Shown piece by piece: positions 49,000 to 62,000 of a stretch of DNA of 64,000 nt. The stretch is from Anthoceros angustus. Its lineage: Eukaryota; Streptophyta; Anthocerotopsida; Anthocerotales; Anthocerotaceae. The notes beneath the pieces are model-generated. The model worked only from the letters and a program-made list of their open reading frames with translations, ran no database searches and had not been told where the DNA came from. Made by a program: the position numbers and the translations under genes. Where the stretch lies: positions 868,001 through 932,000 of the forward strand of contig MU008163.1 in the NCBI GenBank assembly GCA_010909165.1. The letters run 5' to 3'. Positions within the stretch are counted from its first letter, which is position 1, and each line of letters starts with the position of its first letter.

Positions 49000-51016
49000 C
49001 AAGAGAAGGCTGCATGCTACCAAGGCTCGAGCGAATGCACAGCTTAGAGCAGGTCTGGATAATGCAACAAACTGCGCTGTGAAGTTGCTTGGCCAGGTGA
49101 ATATGCTCATACTGCTAGGGCTCTTGACCTCCCTTGGTCCCCGCTCGAAGAGACCATTCTGCTCCGTGCCTCCATCCAAAGACCCAAGGATGCCATCCCC
49201 GCGACATATCCGATTATGTAGAGGATCCCTTCTCCTTGATCGGCAGCTTTTGCTTTGGCACTCTCGACCCGTCTTTCATCTGCCGGGGAATGGTGTTTGA
49301 ACACCTCAAGGACCTTTTCTCCCTGAAGATCCATCTAGTGGCTTCCCATAGCTCTTTTCCCAGGCCACTGTGGTAGCTCGGGGAGAGATGCCTCACTGGA
49401 TTTCCCTTATTCTTGCAGCTAGCAGGCTTGTCGCTATGGACAAGCCTGCCCCAGGCTCGGTCGTTCGCCCACTCGCGGATGGGGAAGCCTTCAAATGGCT
49501 TCTTAGCCGCACTATTGCCCTTCAGTGCTGCTCCTTCTCCAGCAGCACCTCAACCCCCACTCAATTTGCATTACACCGTGGTGTGCTTGGAGTGAAGGCA
49601 TGCCTTAATACCTACCCGGAGTGGGTGGTCTTACATGTGGATGTCGAGAATGCTTTCAATACCATTTCTGGAGGTGTCATCTTTGAGGAGCTTAGGCATC
49701 CGGCGCCATCCTAGGGAGCCTTATACCTTTTGTCCGGTGCTTCTACGGAGGTCCTCCAACCTCATCGCCAACAAAAGAACGTCTCTTGGGATTTGCCGTC
49801 TTTGTCTTGGAATCGGCCATAGGTTCCGAGCAAGGCGGCGCGTGCTCTCTTCACCATTTCACTATAGGGCCCTATCCAGGCCGCCTTCTCTGTGTGCCCT
49901 GTTCGTGAGGATTCTCACATCCTCGGGCTTGGGGACAAGGTCAAGGAGGCCTTTGAGCTCTTCTCTCATGAGCTTTCTTTGGTGGGCTTGAAGGTCAAGT
50001 TGTTCAAGTCTGGTCTCGTGGGATCTGCTTGCGCTTTCTGGGAGATTGCTCGGCTTTGGGATCTAAGGTCGGGTCCCCTTCGCCTCGACTTCTTGGAGCT
50101 GACCGGGCTCAGGACCTCTCCATGTCAAGGACCTTCCCCATGTCAAGGACCTCCCTTTCTTTGGAGGATGCAGATCCTTATGAGTGAAGTTCTTTCCTCC
50201 TATTTTGCTAGGGCCTTGACCTCATCCATGCCTCCGTCTTGGTCCTTTGTCTCGGCTTTGGGGTTTGATAGGAAGTATGGATACTCTTGGGAACATCTTG
50301 GGCTCTGCTTTTAAGTGCCCTGGGCGATCCGCCCATTAGGGAACCGGCCCCCGCATGCAATTTGACGACAGTCTCCCGCTGGAGGTCTTCCCGATGATTG
50401 GGCCCTCTGCCTTTTCGCTGCTTCTCCATGGCCAGGCCTTTTCTAGAGGATCTCGTATCGTATGGCGGAGGGAACCTTCTCTCTCAAATGTCCTTGAGGT
50501 AGGCCATAAACATGTTATCAATGCATGCTCGGAAGGACTTCCTCCTTTCTCGACATTTATCAGATGGTTGTGGGTTCTGAGACATCCTCGCCGAGAAGCT
50601 CGGCGCCGCTTGTCCTCATGGACCCTCCATCCCAAGTCCACAAGAGCGGCTCGCTCTTGTTGGAAGGGCACATGTGCTTGGCTATTGGCTCGCCCATGCA
50701 TACGGGGTTTTCACATCGCACCAACCACCTTCACTCTGCGATGGGATTACGCCTTCCTGCCCGCTTGTGGCTTCGCCTCAGTGCGGCTCGCCTCGATGAT
50801 TCTGGGTACACCTTGCTTGTTGTCCGTGGGGTCATCGCATTGCCACCACGATGTCATCCAGCGATGTCATGTTTGTCATCGCCGCGGCTATGGCCCGGAG
50901 GGAGTGGGGTATACTCCATACAGTTGTTTAATAAGGGTCACCTGCATCGTCCGGCGACGTGTTTTCGGGTGGTATTCGATCACGACATGACATCATCTCC
51001 GCTCAATCATCACTAA
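49000..51016 (+). pseudogene. Reverse-transcriptase remnant (non-LTR-like)
   Basis: Plus strand, frames broken. At 49370-49714 the translation RPLADGEAFKWLLSRTIALQ, then TQFALHRGVLGVKAC, then WVVLHVDVENAFNTISGGVI resembles fingers and palm motifs of a non-LTR-type reverse transcriptase common in plant genomes: R-P-(I/L)-x-x-G-E, Q-F-G, then V-D-x-x-N-A-F-N. Trailing pieces (49700-50300) suggest the catalytic region, out of frame. The part at 50600-51000 (LRLPARLWLRLSAARLDDSG) fits a C-terminal region. It has no ends or tail that I can define. Confidence 0.5.
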
Positions 51017-53253
51017 CCGCCCAGTTGGGGCTCTGGGCGGCGACTCAAGGTCCGCAAATATAGCAAGATGCAAGCGGCCACCTCTTTATTCCGCTTGCAC
51101 AAGAAAAGTATGGGCCAATGGTGAGGACTTTGACAAATTTGTCAAGTCCTGCCAAAGATTACTATGCGCGCGCAGCACGCATGGTAAAGTGGATCCTCCA
51201 CAAGGCGGCATGTGAGGGTGATGCATCTTCTTCTACCTCCGTGGTTTGCATACAGTTGTTTATTCTTCCACGCATATGACATTGTGGGTACATGAGGTGA
51301 CTTTAGGTAGGGAGCTCACGCTCCTCTCCACCTCGACCCTGGTCCTCTTTGGTTGTCCCTCTTGGATGGGCTCTTCCCATCATTTTTCACCTCAATAAAA
51401 TATGTTAGTTATGGAATGAAAGATATGGTTTCTAGCTAAAGCTATGGCTCCTTGGCTATCATTAAATAATGATGTAGAGTTACTTTGCGGATGATTGAGC
51501 TCATCTAAAGCTAACCTACTCCAGACAATATCTTTAGCAACTGAGGTTAGTACTCTGTACTCCGACTCTGTACTTGACAGGGCAATGGTAGGTTGTTTCT
51601 TACTTGACCAGGAGATAGGAGCGTTGCCTAAGATGAGCACATAACGTGATACAAACTTTCGTGTGTCAGGGTCACCAGCATAGGTGGCGTCGACATAAGC
51701 TATTAAAGTTAACTTGGTAATACATTAATCCAGTGTGCATGGTGCCCTTAAGATATCTGAATATGCGCTTAACTGACATTTAGTGTTCACGTGATTCTCC
51801 AAAACCAGAGGTCTTGTAAAATTACTTAAATATATTAGGGTGCCAACGCATGTCTATATGAAATAGCATACGCCAATTTATCCGCATCATCTTTAGACTC
51901 ATAGCAGAGGTAAGTCGTATGTCGCATAAGCAAAAGGAGTAAGCACCCTCAAGTCCAAATTTAATTGAACTTTCCTTAATATACTTGGTTTGAACTATAC
52001 TTAAAGTTCTATTGATTCTATCTCATATGTCAGCTCCTCTGGATCAATCATTTCAAAATGACTTCGTAACCAAGCCTTAATTTCAGCTAAAAGGGAAGTT
52101 GATGATGAAGCCATGAATAGGTAATCAACATATAATACGAGATAAAGTATATCATTTCCAGAGATATTAAGATATATGTACTAGCATCTCGCTTTGTTTG
52201 AAACCTGCTTGACTAGCTTAATATGAAAAGTCACATTCCATTCCTTGCCTCGACCTCAAGCCATACATGCATTTAATACGTTTGCATACCCAATTTTCTT
52301 TGCCTTTAACTTCATAAGCCTCAAGTTGTCTCATGTAGATTTCTTCGACGATGTCCATATAAATAAGTTGTCTTCACGTCCATCATATGGAGATGGTCAT
52401 GTGGAGCGATTAAGGCTTGGAATCTTGGTAAACCCTCTTGCCACGGATGTGCTTTATAGCGCTCAATAGAGCCATCTTCTTTTCTTTTAATCTTGAATGC
52501 CCATATACTAGTTTCAATTTTTCTTCCTTTGGGTGGCCTAACTAATACCCATGTTGAGTTTTTAAGTAAGAAGTTATACTTGAATCTACAGCTATCTTCC
52601 ACAAGTCTTTTCGTGATGTGAAAGCTTGTTTTAAGATGAATGGTTGTAAGATCGGATGTGGCCTTGTATACGCCTCTTTAGATGAGGGGATGTCAAGAAA
52701 TATGTTCATCAACCATAGCAAGGTATCCTAAAGGAGGTTCCTTCCATCCTGCGAGGCTCGAAATAGTGGGTCAAGGACGAAGGTTGAACCTTGGAGTGGT
52801 GTTCATCTTCCACGTCCTCCTCAAACAGACGTCAACAAGAATATCCGGATCATGATCAATCCTCGGAAGCATAGCCAAGATCGGGGCCCTAGTCATAATT
52901 TGAGTCACCGGGTTCCGCATTGGGAAGATCCTCAAGGTGTTGAGGTTCATGGGTATCAAATGGAGGTGTGTTAGGTCGTGGAAGAGATAATAACTCCTCC
53001 TCTTCCCTGCACAAGAGGTTTAACCAAACAAGGTAGGAAGAGGAAAATGAGTAATATAATCACTATCACCAAAGAGGAATAGTCGCAATCCTCAATGGGT
53101 AAAGGAGGAAGATTGCCATAATCCGTAGCTCTCAAAGGAGAAAATAGGTAAGACTCATTGAAGGTAATACTTTGGGCATATAGAAGCTTTCTAGTAGATG
53201 GATCAACACTACTAGGGAGAGGGTGTTTACAAAACCCTTTGCAAATCCCCAAT

Positions 53254-53428
53254 CTTTACAACGTCTAACACCTCCGTTGTAAATTGGTTTAAGTTGATGA
53301 TGTGGCAAGTTTTAAGACTCGATTTACAACGGGGTTTCTAGTTGGATGATGTGGCACTCTTTTGGGTGCTCATTTACAACAACAACGGATTGATGACGTG
53401 GCTCCTAGTTGTAGATTACGTTGTAAAG
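53254..53428. mobile_element. Small MITE-like insert within copia pol
   Basis: CTTTACAACG at 53254 and CGTTGTAAAG ending at 53428 are inverted termini around about 155 bp with repeated TTGATGATGTGGC words. It interrupts the pol remnant between its integrase and RT parts. Confidence 0.45.
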
Positions 53429-53490
53429 CCTTTTTTCAAAATTTGATGTTTATTTTTCTAAAATCTTTATTAACTCTTTATAGCTTACAG

Positions 53491-53534
53491 ATCAAAGGTT
53501 ACGAGTTATTTGCAAATAACTCGTAACCTTTGAT
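53491..53534. repeat. Perfect 44-bp palindrome, no loop
   Basis: Bases 53491-53512 and 53513-53534 are exact reverse complements with no spacer. It sits inside the copia pol remnant, and its sequence is unlike the other palindromes. Confidence 0.92.
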
Positions 53535-54028
53535 GGCTTCGATATAATAAAGTATACTTGTAGCCTTGAGATCTAACTTCTTACATTGTGATTTAGGAAA
53601 AACATGTCACGAGATCCAAAAATTAAGATGATCGATAGAAGGCTTTTACCAGTCAAAGCTTCATATGGAGTCATGCCTAGAACAAGAGATGTAGGCAATC
53701 TATTGATGAGATAAGTGGTCAAGAATATCAAACAATAAACTTTTGGTAAGTGTGTTTGGGATAACAACAAAACTCGATCTCTTATTGGCTTAAATTCTTA
53801 TTTTTGCTACGCCATTTTGTTGAAGAGTGTGTATAAGTGAATTGTTGAGCTATGCCTTCACTCTACAAAACTTAACAAATGCATATGATGGAAACTCGCC
53901 AACATTGTCGAACGTAAGGTCTTGAGTTTTATTTGTTAACCTCTCAGCCCAAGGCATGTCATCCTTGAGGAAATGATAAGCATCACTCTTGTGCTTGAAG
54001 ATATAGGTAAGAAAGCGAGAGTAGTCGT

Positions 54029-54448
54029 ATGGTAATGAACAAAGGTAGAGAAATCACTTTTGATGGCTATGCACTAGCCAACGTGCTAGTAGATACTGGA
54101 GCAGATCCGGTATTGCTGGGAGCTCATATTCAGGAAGCTCTTAAGCTGTATGGTAGTAAGCTCATACCAATTGATGTGAGCATCACGACCTCAGCAGGCA
54201 CCAAGGAGCAAGTTCTTGGAAGGACAAAGGATCATGTGAAGATAAAACTCAAGCCTGGCACGCCTGATGCGTGTGTAGTGGAGGTGGAGTGCTTGGTAAC
54301 TAACGCCAAGACATATGATGTGTGCGGAGGTATGCACACATGGCCTGCGATGGGTGTTGACCCGCTGTACGTGAGTTTTCTGCCCGCCACTGGAAAGATG
54401 GCAGTTATCGAATTCCCTTGGAGTGCAATTCAGGACTCGATTTCGTAG
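54029..54448 (+). CDS. Retropepsin-like aspartyl protease ORF
   Basis: An intact frame of 139 codons. VLVDTGADPVLLG (residues about 20-32) is the catalytic D-T-G motif of a retroviral-type protease, followed by a beta-rich fold (SITTSAGTKEQVLGRT, hydrophobic strands, GMHTWPAMGVDPLYVSFLP). A single-domain retropepsin of this sort usually belongs to an LTR retrotransposon polyprotein. Flanks show no gag or RT in the same orientation, and the adjacent copia remnant is on the other strand, so it is either an isolated fragment or a domesticated copy. Its start is ATG at 54029, with MNK two residues on as an alternative. Confidence 0.65.
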   Translation: MVMNKGREITFDGYALANVLVDTGADPVLLGAHIQEALKLYGSKLIPIDVSITTSAGTKEQVLGRTKDHVKIKLKPGTPDACVVEVECLVTNAKTYDVCGGMHTWPAMGVDPLYVSFLPATGKMAVIEFPWSAIQDSIS

Positions 54449-54741
54449 CTCTGTACTCACAAACACTACATACGCTCTGTACTCACAAACGCTACATCGC
54501 TGAATGCCCCAGTCCTATTTGTGAGCCGGGCTCTTCCCACCGTAGAAGTCCGTAGTAGCATGTGATATACCCCTCTTCTCTCATTTCACATATCTATCTC
54601 TCAAACAACAATTATCGCAAAAGCTAATCAACGCCACTAGCATGGGAGAAACGCCCCAAAAAGTGGTCCACCGCTCACCTAGACGCCATAGTGCCACTCC
54701 ACTACAATGGAAGTCCATGTTAACAACGTAATAGACCGCAA
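54449..54741. other. Intergenic
   Basis: No gene recognised. A direct repeat of CTCTGTACTCACAAACnCTACAT is found at 54449-54498. Confidence 0.5.
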
Positions 54742-56314
54742 CTAAACATGTACAATCGAGAAACCAGTAGCATCATTTTCCAAGTCAACCAAAGCAATGA
54801 GAAAGGAAAAAATAACATGAATTGCGGTCTCAATGAGCATAGATAGATTGTCAAGGAGCATAAATACATTGACTTTCATGGTTGAGCAATTAACTTCTAA
54901 GAACATGTTAACAGCGCAATACACCAACGCAACTAGTCCCAAAGCTACAATTGATGATAGCCATGGAACCCAAAACTGGAAATAAAACCTCCATCGTAGT
55001 TTCCACATGGCACAAAGCATAAAAGAAACTATAGAGAAAACTTAAAATATCTATAAAAGAAATACTCCAACGCATTTGCTCCCAAAGTTACAACTAGTGA
55101 TAGCCCTGGGACCCAAAAATATGGACAAAAAACATGGATAAAAATTTCTACACAGCACACAGCAATAAAAAAATCCAACAAAACCTTGGAATAGGCATGA
55201 AATTGAGTTCTGAATTGCCCTCTATGAATAAACATAGATAGATTGTGTAGATTGTCAATGAGCATAAATATAATAACTTTCATGGTTGAGCCAATAGCTT
55301 CTATGGTTGAGCGAATAACTTCTATGGTTGAGCAAATAACTTCTATGGTTGAGCGAATAGCTTCTATGGTTGAATAGCTTCTATGGTTGAGCCGAATAAC
55401 TTCTATGGTTGAGCCGAATAGCTTGTATGATTGAGCTAGGTATTTCTAATTGCCAAAGTAACAAAAGATAAGTGAGAAGAAAGTCGTAATAGAGTTAATA
55501 GCTAGCGGCAATAGTAGAACCAATATCATATCACGCATAACAATAAAGAACATGAAGCTTCATAACATGAACAAAGACCAACACAAGTGCTTAGATGCAC
55601 CTTCAACCTCGTGAGACCGGGGCAAGAGCATTCTCTCGCAAACCGGATTTTGGTGGCGAGGTCGCGGCAGCAACCCAACTCAAAGGGCGCCGAGTAGGCG
55701 AGTCCCTCCCCCCTAGTGATCCGGATGCCCTGGTTGACATGATCCTTCAACTCCGCCATCTGTGCCTTTGAAACCATCCCAACGCGGGCACCCTGGAGAA
55801 TAGTGTTGGAGAGGTCCCACACATGGCTTAGGTCTTGCAAGGTCAAGATTGGGCTAGAGATGATGGTGCCTAGTTGCACAAGAGCCTCCGCGACCAGATC
55901 CCGCGATTGTGAGACCAAGGCCGCAGTGTTAGCAAACAATCGAGAGTGAAGCTTGGCTCCAGTAATAGAGCTGGACATGGTTTTGAGCGCTTTGCTCAAC
56001 ACTTCTTGCCAATGAGATGATGTTGGCAACGAGCCTTAATCACCGACCAATCGGATCTCGCCGCCCAATCGCTCAAGGTGATCTCGACAACGGCAGTGTG
56101 AGGATTCACTTGCGCCGCTACACGCCAGTGCCTTGGCATTGAATTGAACCCACTGTATTACATAAGTGAAGACTCGAGTGCTAAGAAGGAGAGAGGAGGA
56201 AGGAGGGACGAAGGAGCGGGGTTGGTGGGAACTCCGCTCACCACCTCCCCATGGGGCACTATGCCTGCCACCTCCCCGTGGGGAACTATGCCCGCCCGTT
56301 GTAAAAGGAAACAT
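54742..56314 (-). CDS. Unrecognised gene: soluble domain, heptad repeats, membrane segments
   Basis: Minus strand, not assigned to a family. The part at 55526-56029 is open for 167 codons and protein-like (SHWQEVLSKALKTMSSS to QDLSHVWDLSNTILQGARVG), with an upstream frame at 56036-56314. After a probable intron come in-frame 7-residue repeats STIEVIR/STIEAIR (from about 55370), then STMKVIIFMLIDNLHNLSM and strongly hydrophobic helices to 55029. A second related block with STMKVNVFMLLDNLSM and hydrophobic helices is at 54742-55020. Some repeat copies carry single-base indels that break the frame. Possibly a membrane protein with a helical stalk, or an element-encoded protein; the function is unknown. 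Confidence 0.35.
55282..55430. repeat. 21-bp tandem repeat, about eight copies
   Basis: Unit GAGCGAATAACTTCTATGGTT with one to three changes per copy. On the minus strand it encodes STIEVIR-type heptads where the 21-bp period is kept; copies with CGG or a missing triplet alter the frame. Confidence 0.88.
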
Positions 56315-56429
56315 GGGAAGGGACGTGCTTGAGAAGAAGGGGGCGTGAGCAAGGAGGATGATGAACTACTTACACCCCGAAGACCACGTAGATTTCAAGA
56401 AAAAAGCCTCAACCTCCATCGTGCAAACT

Positions 56430-57170
56430 TATATAGGGTCAGTAAGTACTCCAAACTTAGTAATTATTGCTTATAAACTTAGAATTGCTATATATGAATA
56501 TTGCATGTTGTTTTAGGTTTTAGGATATGGGGTGTGAGTACTCCAAACTTAGTAATTACTACATACAAGTTTTTCTTATAAGCTTAGAATCAAACTTGTT
56601 TAGGGGTGTGAGTATCTATTCCAAGTTTAGTAATTATTGCTTAGAAGATTGCTTATACACTTCAAATTGCTATATATGAATATTGCATGTTATTTTAGTT
56701 TTTACATTATAGAAGTGTGATTACTCCAAGTTTAGTAATTATTATGTACAATTTTGCTTATAACCTTAGAATCAAACTTGTATCGCGGTATAAGTATCTA
56801 CTCCAAACTTAGTAATTATTTATTACAAATGGGAGTGTAGTTTGTGGGGAGTCACTATCTGGGAGTGAATCTGCACCACTCACATGAAAACTCGGCCCAG
56901 AGAGGGCAGCTTACATACTACAACATCCAACCCTTGCTGGCTCCGGGCCAGCAGCAAGACGAGGTAATACCAAATTTGCGTACATGAATATTGCATGTTA
57001 TTTTAGGTTTTAAATTATAAGGATGTGAATACTCCAAGCTTAGTAATTACTATATATAAAATTTCTCATAAGCTTAGAATCAAACTTACAGGAGGCTGTC
57101 AGTATCTACTCCAAACTTAGTAATTATTATTGCTTATACACTTCAAACTGCTATATATGAATATTGCATG
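56430..57170. repeat. AT-rich direct-repeat array
   Basis: TCCAA(A/G)(C/T)TTAGTAATTA recurs at about 56450, 56540, 56618, 56726, 56800, 57031 and 57110, alternating with TATATATGAATATTGCATG and CTTAGAATCAAACTTG blocks in a roughly 170-180 bp super-unit. A GC-richer segment at 56830-56960 interrupts it. Non-coding. Confidence 0.75.
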
Positions 57171-58561
57171 TTGAACCGTCCCGTCTCCAACAAGAGTCTG
57201 TGGTGACCGAATGGATATTGGAGTGGCAAACATGATTGCCCACCTAATGTAATCAATAAGCCAAGAAACATAGCCCTGGTTATCGCGAGATGTCGCGGTC
57301 ATGACCTGGACCCTGCGTAGGATCAAGCATCTTGCTGTTCGAACAAGACAGAACATTGACAGCCTGAGCCATCTATGTAAGGGAAGCAGGAGCTGAAGCT
57401 CGAGCCGATCGTCGCGCGCGCGTCATTCGGCTCGCAAGCGGCAGAGCTACGGCTGGATCCGGCGTGACGATTGCTGGAAGCGGATTCGATGACTCCACAA
57501 AGATCTTCTCTAGCACGCAACCTTCCGTTCCTTTGCCAGACGAGCCTGAACTGGGATTCGTGGAATACCTCGTCTCCAAAACTGCCGCACATATTATGCT
57601 TCCCAACTGCATCGACTTCTCTGTGTCTCTTCTTGCCAGTCTGCTGCTCGGGGCAGTGGTCACCACCGCCAAGCCCGAAGACACGGACACGGTCAATCCA
57701 ATGTTCTACGCAGATCTCCAGAGGCATCTCTCTGCTTGGAATATCGACTTCAGCGACTCCTTCGTTGTTACTTCATATCAAACGTATCACAAGCAGGAGA
57801 TTTCGTTTGATGAGCTGGATATCATACCATTTGGCTGCAGCCCGCAGCTGATTGCAGATCCTGAACGCTACGAAGCCGCGATTTTCGACAGTATGATACG
57901 CAGACTCAGTATCAGCGAGCCGCTGGAGCATCAGACAGGCAGTGCTTCAGGATGACACCGCGCTGCTGCTTTTCCCCTCTGGCATGGCAACGGAATCGAG
58001 CAAAGGCGTTTTCCTCACGCATCGGAATCTGATAGGGATGGCCACGACTTTCTGTGCCGATTTCAGGCTGAATTATGAAGAAGATTCAGAGGACGACGTC
58101 TGCATCTGCCTCACTCAGTTCCATGTTTACGGCATTACGGTTACCATTGCACACCTTCTCAAGGGCTCGACGGTGCCTCACCATGCAGAAGAAGTTCACC
58201 ATTCGAGAGAATCTAGGCTACTTTGAGGAGCTAGAAATTTTCGCATACCTTGAGAAATACGGTGTAACAGACTTGTATGTCCTCCTGCTATGCTTCTGGA
58301 ATTTTCGAGAGAGAGGCAGAGGCTTTGCAAGTATGATCTCCATCGGTTGACGCGGACCAACTTCTTTCACCAGTGGCAAAAGAGATATTGCAGCGCTGCG
58401 CATTGTTGTATCCTGGCGTCAAGCTCCTGCAATTATGTAGTTTCGCAGTTCCAAGAGCTTGGAACACTGCACCCTTTGAATGCCTGTAGTTAGGTTGGAA
58501 TGTCACTGACTGAATTTAACGCATCGGTTATGTCATCGGACCTTGCCAGGGCTGTGGATTT

Positions 58562-58756
58562 TGTTAGAAACAGTTATTCCCAGGTTCAGTACATTAGAAA
58601 TGGTGTGCTATGCATACATATATAGCCTTTGGCCTTGTCATACTCTCGATAGTATGAAACCCTATCTCGCCTCCTGGATAATCCTATATACTTCTAGGAC
58701 TTATACTCATAACTCTAATATGTGATGTGTTGCACCAATCCTATAGATTTCTAACA
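58562..58756 (-). repeat. 3' LTR of the 4CL-inserted copia element
   Basis: 195 bp. The first 30 bp differ more from the other LTR than the rest, and there are 5-nt and 2-nt indels. Confidence 0.9.
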
Positions 58757-59008
58757 CTCCCACTCAACACATCGCTACTTTTTAAGCCTAACATCTTGCT
58801 AAACTTAACGTGCTTCTCTAAAGTCAACCCTTTGGTCAAAACATCGCAGCATGTCCATAGTGGGACAATGCTAGCTCTATCTCCTTGGATTGAACTTTCT
58901 CCGATGAAGTGATGCTTTACTTCAATGTGTTTCCATGTGAAAAGTAGCATTCTTTGCTAAGTAAATGCAACCTTGATTGTCGTTGAAGATGGTTGTTGCA
59001 CCTTCCGC

Positions 59009-62000
59009 TTAAATCCCATTTCTTGAGCAATCGTCGTAGCCATATTGCTTCCATTGTTGCAGCAGATATTGCCATGTACTCCGCTCAGAGGACAAAGCCA
59101 CGAGGGTCGACGCTACTACTCCATGAAATGGCTCCCCAAATAGCATAAATACATATCCTGTGGTAGACTTGCCATCGACATCTCCATTAATCAATCACAA
59201 AATCCAACCACCGGCTTCTTCATGTCGATCCTTTTGGTATTTCAACTTCCAATGTTTTGTGCCGCAAGTATCCGAATATCCTCTTGATCGCTTGATAATC
59301 TTGTTGTGGTTGGCCAAGAATCGACTCACAACTCCCACGCCTCGCAATGTCGGGCCTTGTCCTGCCAAATATGTAAGACAGCCAACGCACGTTGATAGAG
59401 AGTCTTATCTATCTTCTCTTCTCCTTTTGTAGGGCTCATCTCCTGCGATAGCTTCTCATTGAAGATCATTGGCGTCTTCATGGGTTTGCAATCTTGCATG
59501 CCAAACGCTCAATATGGTCTCCACATATGTTTGTTGGCTCAAAGAGATGTTTGTTAGCCCTATTCCTTTCCACCTTTATTCCTAGGAATAGTGGAGCTCA
59601 CCCAAATCTCTCATGTCAAAGCTTGCATTAAGGCTTTGCTTTATCGAGTCTAAGAGTTCCATGTCATTGCTAGCAATAATCAAATCGTCCACATAGACAA
59701 AGCAATGATAATTATGGATTCTCCCACTCTTCACATAGATATTCCAATCATTGGTTTTCTTGAAACCTCTAGACGGAAAACACATCAACCTTACGATACC
59801 AAGCAAGGCGATTGCTTAAGACCATCTGAGCCTTTAGCCTACATACCTCTCCCTCGCGTCCTGGTATTTCGTATCCCTCTGGCTGGTCCATGTAGATCTC
59901 TTCATCCAGATCTCCATTCAGGAACGATCGAACATCCATATGATGTATCTCCATGTCGAAAGCGGCTGCGATAGCTAGGAGAGCTCGGATAGATGCTATC
60001 TTAGCGACAGGGGAGAAGGTATCAGTATAATCCACACCTGGGACTTGTGTATATCCTTTCCCCACCAGCCTTGCCTTGTAGCGCTCTATGCTTCCATCGC
60101 CCTTTAATCTTGAATGTCCACTTTGATCCTATGCTCTTCCTTCCGTGAGGTAGAGGAGTGATTGCCCAAGTTTTGTTCTTGAGAAGAGAGTTATACTCAC
60201 CGTCACTTCTTTCCACCTTTTGCCTTTGGTCCTTCCAATGCTTCCCTTAGGCTTTGTGGTTCGCGCATCCGCCAACCATGCCTCCTCATACACACATGCA
60301 TTCATGGATTCCAAGATCTTCGAAGGTTTCCATTGTCTCGTTGATCTTCTCAAGATTGGTTGTCTCTCTCGAATACTTGAGCTTCCTCTTCTTCGACCAC
60401 GACAATGCTTTGATCTTCATCTACTTCTCCAATCGCGACATCGGAATTTCCCTTTCTCCCCTCTATGTCGCATTGTTGAGAAGGTTCTGGCTCGAGCGTT
60501 GCTCAAGAGTGTCATCATAGTCGAATCCTCATCGTGGTCGCCAACATACGCCGTCGGATCCTTCATGATAACCTGGGGTTGGAGCTCCCACTCCTTTGAT
60601 GGGTTCCACAACCTCATTAAATACAACGTCCTCGCTAAAATGATCTTCTTCCTTGAAAGATCATACAACCTGAGCCCTTAATCTCGAGAGTATCCAAGCA
60701 TAAGGCACTTCACGCCTTTTGGATCCCATTTTGTTCGGGTTTGCTTGAACGTGAGCATAAACCATCGAACCAAAGATCCTCAAATGGCTTATGTCGGGCT
60801 TGACGCGACCACGCTTCGGGTCATTCCAACAATAGCTTTGGTTGGAACTCGATTCAAAACATAGGTTCTGTAACAAACCTCACCCCAAAACGTACTTCCA
60901 AGCCACTATGATGTAACATGCATTTAGCCTCCACGACTCTAAGTTTGCTCCGCCACTCCATTTTGCTCGGTGTGTGAGGGATGGTTAGTTGCCTTCCAAT
61001 TCCATGCTCCTTGCAAAAGCGTTGGAAGTGGAGATGTATTCACCTCCGTTGTCACTACGCAAAGTCTTGACGTTGTCCACTTGCGTTCTCCACCATGGCT
61101 TTCCATTCCTTGAAGAGTGTAAATACCGGATTTCTCCTTCATAAGATATGTCCAGTCTTCCTAGTGAAATCATCCACAAACACCGAATGTAGCGGGCTCC
61201 GCCATGAGTGGATTTTCATTGGACCACCACACATCCGTGTGTACCAACTCTAGCGCCATCTTTGCTCGTCACCGCAATCTTGGGAACTTAGTTCGGTGTA
61301 GCTTTCCCATTATGCACCCTTGGCATAATTGCGCTCACCCACTTCTTTCAAATCCAAGCTCAGAACCATATGTTGGTTCTTCATCAACTGATATTGTCCA
61401 CACCAATGTGCCCTAGACGTTGATGCCATAAATCAATAGATCCAATGCTATTTTGAATCGTCCATAAAGGTGCAAGCTTGCCTTCCCAGAAGCACACAAC
61501 TTGTACAAATTTCCTACGGACGCCTAGCAATCACTTTAGCATTCGATAACTCAGCTCGATTGGATCCAAATCCTTTGGAATTGAACACAACCTCATGACG
61601 ATCGGCAATTTTGCGTAAAGAAGATTCCTCGCAAGATGAGGCACATGATGCACGCCTTAATACAGTGTCTCCTCCCGGAAGATGGACTCGTAACACTCCT
61701 CTTCCCTTGATGTCATGTGACCTATTGTCACCAAGCGCCACCGTATGCCCCTCCGCAATACCTCGTAGCTTGAGAACCAAGGAAGGTTATAAGCGAAATC
61801 TTTGGGATGCACCGAGTCAAGGTACAAACTCTCATCCTTCTTTGATGAAGTCGCTTGATCTCTTTCGGTGAAGCACGCGAAGATGTGTTCTTGGTCCTTC
61901 TCACGACTTGATTAGCTTGGGATGATTTCCCTTCTTCAAGTCCCAATCTTATTTTACGCCCTTTGCGTGATTGGGCTTCCGCAATAACAAAAGCCTTTCA

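Larger units (their letters stand above)
51392..54020 (-). pseudogene. Ty1/copia pol remnant
   Basis: In minus-strand order: integrase tail at 53573-53770 (YLINRLPTSLVLGMTPYEAL), linker at 52971-53252 (DPSTRKLLYAQSITFNES), reverse-transcriptase start at 52321-52602 (LLKNSTWVLVRPPKGRK, then MMDVKTTYLYG) and RNase H at 51392-51640 (PISWSSKKQPTIALSSTESEY). Order and motifs are those of copia pol. Many stops and gaps; no LTRs identified. A small MITE-like insert lies at 53254-53428. Confidence 0.7.

Noticed and set aside
50336-50701. 121-codon minus-strand ORF
   Set aside because: Antisense to the reverse-transcriptase remnant and without recognisable motifs.
55282-55430. CRISPR-like regular repeats
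   Set aside because: Contiguous 21-bp repeats without spacers, in a plant genome; they encode heptads.
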